A DNA stretch of 64,000 nucleotides from Litoditis marina (lineage: Eukaryota > Nematoda > Chromadorea > Rhabditida > Rhabditidae). The stretch lies in assembly GCA_964036275.1 (NCBI GenBank), contig OZ038435.1, positions 27,199,521-27,263,520 of the forward strand. The letters run 5' to 3'. The notes below the pieces were generated by a model. The model was not told where the DNA came from. It saw only the letters and a program-made list of their open reading frames with translations, and searched no databases. Shown piece after piece: positions 58,225 through 64,000 of the stretch; position 1 is the stretch's first letter, and every line of letters begins with the position of its first letter. The position numbers and the translations under genes were made by a program.

Positions 58225-59077
58225 TTGTTGATTAATTAGCGTCATGGATGTTCGAGTTTTATTGTTTGTTATAGTCTCGTTTTTGTTCTTGTTATGCAAT
58301 AAATATCACGGGTTTTTCTTGTTCTGTGTTTATTTGCTTCAGTCAATGTAGTGTCAGTTAAACGGCACTTGGCTAGTGTAACAATAGTATTCAGATTACA
58401 ATAAGTCAAAATGTAGTACTTCATTAGTCAAACTAATGAAAAGGAGTTTTTGGTATTCCCTTAATAATAAATGAAAAATTTGCGAGATTAGACTACAAGA
58501 TGGGAGGAGTTGCTCGTTGATTACGGGTAATCAAACCCCTTTTTTGTAAAAACGCGTCAAACTTCAATGTTTTCTTTGAAATTCTGTTATCAATGCGTGT
58601 ACTGAAGTCTTATCAAATTGTACTTTGTTTTTACCCTCATTTTACGTGTGATTAGCAAAGAGTATCACGCAGTGGTAGGAACTGAGTAGCTCTTCACGTT
58701 CCATGTCATACTGTAAGGGACACCTTCGTTATGGCGATGAGCATGTCATTGTTCAAAGTGGCTGATACGTTGAGTATTGATTTGAGATTTTTCGCAAAAT
58801 TCGAATAGATGTTTACCCACTACATATTGCCTTTTCCTCATGAAAGATGTAAGATCTTGGGCACAGTAAATCTTACGATCCCGCTGCTATTCAACTTTTC
58901 GTGCTAGTAACACCCTTTGAAAACGCCTTGATCTAACAAATAATAAAATAGTGGATCTTGAGAGCATGTTCACAAACACCTACAACTTTCTCGCTAGTTT
59001 TGCATTCCTAGATGTCCTCATTCCATGTGGTTGAAACGGAGTGGTATAGGATTCTCTCAAGAAAACAGACCTATATG

Positions 59078-59190
59078 GCGTATGTTGCTCTATATATCGC
59101 TGTGTTTGTAGTTTGATCGCGTTGTTTTTCGATCAAAATTTTTGATTTAGGTCGTGTGTCGACAACAAACTACAACTAAGATTTGTTCAC
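59078..59190. repeat. Short foldback repeat, GTTTGTAGTTTGATC family, copy 1
   Basis: Opens GTATGTTGCTCTATATA, then TGTGTTTGTAGTTTGATC, and closes CAAACTACAACTAAG, giving an imperfect hairpin. The copy at 59500-59605 has the same order. Looser relatives (GTAGTTTGATC, ATCAAACTACAA) occur near 10225-10290 and 13765-13860. Confidence 0.55.
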
Positions 59191-59499
59191 TCCCTTTACA
59201 TTGTTAATAGTTAGGTTACTCGTGCCACGTTAGAATTCATTCTTCTTATCAACTATACGATTCGTCCTTTCGGTCAAATGTCTATTTTTTGGTGCAACCA
59301 AAGTCCAACCAGCGGTCATTTCGTCTGACGGTTATCACCTTATCTCCTCCCCCTCTCTCCTTTTAAGTCTCCTCCAAACATTTTCTCTTTACTTAGAAAC
59401 AGACTATTATGGCACCCCGTAAGCTGTCGAATCATCGTGAGTCTCTTTGTTCTATGTAGACGTAATATAAGGCTCGCTCTTTCCGGAGGAATCTGATAC

Positions 59500-59605
59500 G
59501 GTGTATGTTACTCTAGCTGACTGTGTTTGTAGTTTTATCCAGTCACTTTATTATCGGAATTCGTGGCGTGAACTTGAGATCAAACTACAACTCAGCTATA
59601 GTCAG
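59500..59605. repeat. Short foldback repeat, GTTTGTAGTTTGATC family, copy 2
   Basis: Reads GTGTATGTTACTCTAGCTGA, TGTGTTTGTAGTTTTATCC, then GATCAAACTACAACTCAG. Same arrangement as 59078-59190. No target duplication could be established. Confidence 0.55.
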
Positions 59606-60095
59606 CCCCTATAATAGAAGTAAATTAAATCACTAAGTTACGCAAAGTTTGAAGAAACCGTAACATGTGTTTACTTTAGCAGTGCACGTTGACGAATTAT
59701 GATTTATTTGAACTTAATATGCACTAGTGTTTCACATGACTATAGATTTGAGCAGCATAGTTTCCGCTGACTTGCATTGCCTTGATAGTCCTTATCACTT
59801 CCGCGCGTACTCCACGTGTTACAAAAACGTATCAGCGTCTCGATTGATATTCGATCCTTTATGTGTCTCATGCCCACTTCTGTGGTTGCTGATTTAGATA
59901 CCTGAGCTAGTATCGTATCTTCTATATTCTCTGCGTAGTTAAACTCAGTTTTTCAATTTCAAAAGCTCAATTTCCCATATACATGGACGACCACAGTTTA
60001 CCTTCAAATTTTCCAATCACTGTCGTAGTCATAGCGTAGGTATAATATTGCAACTATGTTGGTGAACCTAAGCGAAGCAGACGAGATGTGTAGAT

Positions 60096-60735
60096 GGGAA
60101 AAATGTACAATCGCCCCCCACCCAACAATCACCCCCCTCGTGGTACTATTACTTCCCACCTAATTGAAATCCCAGGAAAGTCGCGCGAAGGTGGGGGGGG
60201 GGGGGGGGGGTAATTGGTAAATGGGTAGGGGAACATTGTACATCTTCGACAAGGAACAATCACCCCCCACAATACAAAATGGGGGGTGATAGTACATACC
60301 CGGAACTGATGAACAATCACCCCCCACTCAACCCAAGCCTGCAGTAAATAAGCATGGTGTATAATCGGGCCAATTCTACAACTAACCGGGTTTTTAGGTA
60401 ACCTAACCCTTTTTTGGTAACCTTTTTTTTAGGTTACCTTGGTAGGTAACCTGAAAGTAACCTGAAACTAAAATTCGGTTACCGTTCAAACTAACGGTAA
60501 AAACCACATTTTGCCTTAGAAAAACAGGTAACCGGTTTTTCATTTTAGGTTACCAACCGGTTACCTACTGAGGTAACCTCAAAAATAGGTTACCAAAAAA
60601 GGGTTAGGTTACCTAAAAACCCGGTTAGATATAGAATTCACCGTATAATCGCCCCCCAAAGGTGGGGGGCGATAGTAGTACGGGCCCTTTTCAACCCATT
60701 TTCGACCGGGTGGGGGGCAAATGTACACTACTCCC
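60096..60735. mobile_element. MITE family D, copy 2, interrupted by MITE C
   Basis: Ends GGGAAAAATGTACAATCGCC and GCAAATGTACACTACTCCC. Exact 8-bp duplication GTGTAGAT at 60088-60095 and 60736-60743. It is a reverse-orientation relative of 41833-42156. Removing the inner element leaves about 356 bp, close to the 324 bp of copy 1. Confidence 0.9.
60367..60642. mobile_element. MITE family C, copy 2, nested in MITE D
   Basis: Begins GGGCCAATTCTACAACTAACC and ends GTTAGATATAGAATTCACC, in inverse orientation to copy 1. Exact 8-bp duplication GTATAATC at 60359-60366 and 60643-60650, which lies inside MITE D sequence (compare GATTATACACC in copy 1 of D). Confidence 0.92.
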
Positions 60736-61915
60736 GTGTAGATTTGGTCAGGGCAAAGAAAATCAAAGTTTTAAAGTAGAACCGAAATCGTGAACTCTAC
60801 CTGTTTCGCAAACACAGGCCATGGCAAAGTTTACATAACTTACATAACAGTTAAAAAAATAGAAACCGTTGTGTCGATGAACATGTTATTTCACCTCTCA
60901 AAGTGACCGGTAGTTGTGAGGACACTATATTTCTTGTATAGTTTCTCTTTCCCATTAACATGCCAAACTTTCGATAAATCAAGGTTTTCTGAGATTTAGC
61001 TAAATTTGAGTCTCCGGCTCACGGCAATGTAGCATGTAGCCGAACACTTTTGAGATCGTCTCATCAACACAACAATTGGTATGTAACGCATGAGAGGATC
61101 ACGTGAACTTATTATGAGTTCGGAAGACTTTCTATGGAATCCGGTTGTTGAAGATCCAAGTCGCACGTGACGCACGTGACTAGCTATCCAGTCTCTTGAT
61201 CATGTGAACGCCATGTGTCGTCCCATTGGGAAGCGTCTTGGTTGGCTTTCATGAGTAGTAGCGACCTCTGCGGGTATCATTCTGTAGTTCTGGGCTTGGC
61301 TGGGTCATCCCCGAGATTACCGATAGACTAAACTCATACTTCCACTTCACTTGTTTTCCCCTTCTTCACACCATTTAGTTCAACATTTATTTAGGGTAAC
61401 TTATTCTAAAGTTGAAACCCAACTTGTTTTCCAAGGTTCGCGATCTATGCAAACTCCAACCCACACACTCGGTTTCGAGCTTTAGACTTGTTTCGCAACA
61501 CAGAAAACCAGAATGCAATATATGATGTTGGAAATCAAGTTGGTTTTCAACTTCATGATAATCCGATCGTTGGTAACTTAACTTGTTAGGTTACCTAGCA
61601 AAAACTATTCCCTTATCATCTAGGTCTATCAGATTGTACAAATGGCCCCTCCATCTCTCACCACAAGCCACGCAGAGCGAATTTCGGGTAAGTAGGTTTG
61701 CTCTAATGAATAAAGAAAGGAAGGTGGAATTTCCTTTACTACCGCATGAGATTACTATTGAACCGTGCTTCGTAATTTTCATAATGTGGGTAAAACGTGT
61801 TCGACTCGTAGTTGTATGCAACTACATCAGTGCTCACTGCTCATTTGGAAACTTTTTATACATGAGTGCAGATTTAAAAGTTACAGTTATTTTCTTAAAG
61901 AACCTTATAAGTTCA

Positions 61916-62641
61916 TTCATGAAAAAGTGGGGGCCCAACGACTGTGAGATTTGTCTTCTGCTGTGCGCCCCCTAGACAGCTACTCTCAAATGGAGCAGCT
62001 ACTGCTTCAAAAACCGAAAAATACTAATATACTCAAGTATAACTGTTCATTACAAACATACAAAAGTCGTAAAATATTTTTTCAAACCTGTAAACCAGAA
62101 TCTGCAAATAACCGAAAAATACTAATATACTCAAGTATAACTGTTCATTACAAACATACAAAAGTCGTAAAATATTTTCTCAAACCTGTAAACTAGAATC
62201 TACAAGTCACAGCTGCGAAAGTGAGAACAACTGTTGAATAACATTAAAAACGTTATAGCAGCTAGAATTGGAGTGATGACAAGAAATGCCAACCCTTGTG
62301 CACAAAACCAGGAACTCTATAATTGACTGCGTTGAATTAACATCTGTGATTTGTAGATTCTAGTTTACAGGTTTGAGAAAATATTTTACGACTTTTGTAT
62401 GTTTGTAATGAACAGTTATACTTGAGTATATTAGTATTTTTCGGTTATTTGCAGATTCTGGTTTACAGGTTTGAAAAAATATTTTACGACTTTTGTATGT
62501 TTGTAATGAACAGTTATACTTGAGTATATTAGTATTTTTCGGTTTTTGAAGCAGTAGCTGCTCCATTTGAGAGTAGCTGTCTAGGGGGCGCACAGCAGAA
62601 GACAAATCTCACAGTCGTTGGGCCCCCACTTTTTCATGAAT
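61916..62641. repeat. Large near-perfect inverted repeat, arms about 295 bp
   Basis: The left arm (about 61916-62212) and right arm (about 62344-62641) are reverse complements, starting TTCATGAAAAAGTGGGGGCC. They are separated by about 130 bp of unique sequence. Each arm has an internal direct duplication of about 88 bp (TACTAATATACTCAAGTATA recurs). The arms contain identical 81-codon frames on opposite strands, which are probably not coding. It may be a foldback transposon. Confidence 0.9.
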
Positions 62642-62739
62642 TTTTCTGTTTTTGTATACATGCCGTAGGTATGTAGAGAGGTGGTTTGATCTGTACGGTG
62701 CAGATAAAATTGTTTTCTTAATTAACCACTTGTCAAGTA

Positions 62740-63360
62740 TTACCACCATTCGAAAAAAATGACGTCAACATTGCAGTTCTAAAAACTTACTTTATCTGCC
62801 CTTCAGAATCCAAAAATACGTCATGTTCGAATGAAGTTTCATCGTAAATTGACAATTTTTAAGAAACTTTCAGCATTCGAAAACATATTTCACGTCAATT
62901 TTTTCTAAGTTGACGTCATCTGAGATCTGGCCTCCTGAATTCCAGAATAAGTCATATTTAAATAAGGTTTCTTCGTTAATATGCCATTTTTGAGATATTT
63001 TCACATTTGAAAATATATGTGACGTCAACTTTGCACTTTTCCAAAATGACGTCATCTGGTCTCCAGAATCCCAGAATACGTCACTGTTAGATTGAGTTCC
63101 ACCGTTAATTGACCCTTTCTAAGATATTACCATCATTTGAAAATATATGTGACGTCAACTTTGCACTTTTCAAAAATGACGTCATCCGGCTTTCAGAATC
63201 CCAGAAAACGTCATGTTTAGATGAAGTTCTACCGTTAATACCCCACTTGCCAACTATTATTATCATTTGAGAACATATTTGACGTCAACTTTGAACTTTT
63301 GAATATGACGTCATCTGGCTTTCAGAATCCTGACTGACGTCACCGATAGAATACTTTTTA
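62740..63360. repeat. Tandem array, unit about 130 bp, with TGACGTCA in each unit
   Basis: About five units start near 62759, 62890, 63009, 63150 and 63278. Each has (T)GACGTCAA(C/T)TTTG, a short AT-rich stretch, AATGACGTCATC(T/C)GG, CCAGAATCC, then CGTCA and GTTCTACCGTTAAT-like blocks. Divergence between units is moderate. It sits directly beyond the large inverted repeat. Confidence 0.8.
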
Positions 63361-64000
63361 CTTATATCAAAGTCACGATGGTATCATATTTAAATTTTCA
63401 TCGAAATCGGTCAGTTTTACCCTAATTTACAAGACAGTTTGCATAACCGACCTGACAGAGAGAGCGAGAGAGTGCACAAAATGGAGAGACGCAGAGACAT
63501 TTATTTCGAAAGGTCGTAACTTGGTGAAAAATATTTTTTTTCAAAAAAAAATTTGCCCTCATTCCGTTTTTATACGAGTTCTATTATCACTACAAATTTA
63601 AGCCGAATCTGGTCAGTTCTGGCAGAGATAGCATCACAGCACAACTGCACACACACACACACACACGACGGAAGTTGGCGCTCTTGATGAAGCGAAAACA
63701 TCATAACTTGGCTCAAACTTAACCGATTTTGTTCGAATTTGAAACACAATTTACAAATATGCTGTAGAAACTTCCCAAGTTTGTAAAAGTTCTGTTTTGC
63801 GAATTGGAGCCTTTTTATGGGAAAATTAAAAAAACGGAGGCGCGCATTAGCCGGGCCAAAGACAAATCTCGCACAGCGCTTCGCGCTGCGCGCGATTAGT
63901 GCGCAAGTTATCATCCTCGTCTCAAAATCCAAAATCTCATGCGGCATTGCAACAGAATAATCCTGCGAGAACTCTGTAGAGTAATCCTTCGGTAATCAAG

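Larger units (their letters stand above)
58225..64000. other. Gene-poor, repeat-rich end of the window
   Basis: I found no gene with consistent exons in 5.8 kb. It holds two copies of a short GTTTGTAGTTTGATC-type repeat, a nested MITE pair (60096-60735), a large inverted repeat (61916-62641), a tandem array with TGACGTCA (62740-63360) and a (CA)n tract near 63645-63666. The frames at 61583-61975 and 63570-63947 overlap repeats and lack family resemblance. Confidence 0.5.

Noticed and set aside
61583..61975. 130-codon plus-strand frame
   Set aside because: It ends inside the inverted repeat, has no splice context and matches no family.
61951..62605. Identical 81-codon frames on opposite strands
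   Set aside because: They are the two arms of the inverted repeat, each with an internal duplication, not a duplicated gene.
62740..63360. Possible CRISPR array
   Set aside because: Units are about 130 bp, diverged and without unique spacers between identical repeats; this is a eukaryotic tandem repeat.

Overview
The window is animal nuclear DNA, most likely from a nematode. Genes are split into many short exons with GT-AG introns, about 45 nt to over 1 kb. Several starts sit just after a TTTTCAG-type acceptor, as expected with spliced-leader trans-splicing. One gene encodes a small MSP-fold protein of the nematode sperm type, another a small MYND protein like nematode BRA-1/BRA-2. The species cannot be named from this sequence. 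Exons were joined by hand; reading phase matches at every junction except two flagged ones (SKP1-like exon 4 and one ORC4-like junction).

Layout. 1354-6516 (-): meiotic HORMA-domain protein. 7349-8999 (+): divergent SKP1-like protein. 9000-15350: gene-poor. 15351-17289 (+): MSP/SSP-like protein. 17691-24454 (-): NUP50-like nucleoporin whose FG repeats are encoded one or so per exon. 24665-25927 (-): 98-aa single-span, probably mitochondrial protein, just upstream of NUP50 and perhaps in an operon with it. 27283-28897 (+): BRA/BRAM1-like coiled-coil MYND protein. 29669-33854 (+): unrecognised protein with a C-terminal CxxC/CxxC pair. 34933-38849 (+): short cytospin-like coiled-coil plus CH-domain protein. 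39114-42816 (-): ORC4-like AAA+ protein with R in place of the Walker A lysine. 44067-55199 (-): 23-exon TRIM-NHL protein of the NCL-1/Brat type. 55920-58224 (+): ADAT3-like tRNA deaminase subunit. 58225-64000: gene-poor and repeat-rich.

Introns and spacers carry many short non-autonomous DNA transposons. At least seven families have terminal inverted repeats and exact or near-exact 8-bp target-site duplications (hAT-like signature). One further family of four copies sits at TTAA (piggyBac-like signature). One element is nested in another, one ends at the splice acceptor just before a start codon, and one 1.3-kb element carries an antisense ORF. No transposase gene is visible, so these depend on enzymes encoded elsewhere.

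The genes are mostly housekeeping or germline functions: meiotic axis, SCF adaptor, sperm protein, nuclear pore, replication origin, tRNA editing, translational repression. They do not form one pathway. Neighbours are often divergent (HORMA/SKP1, COX-like/BRA, NCL-1/ADAT3) or convergent (MSP/NUP50, CH-domain/ORC4).
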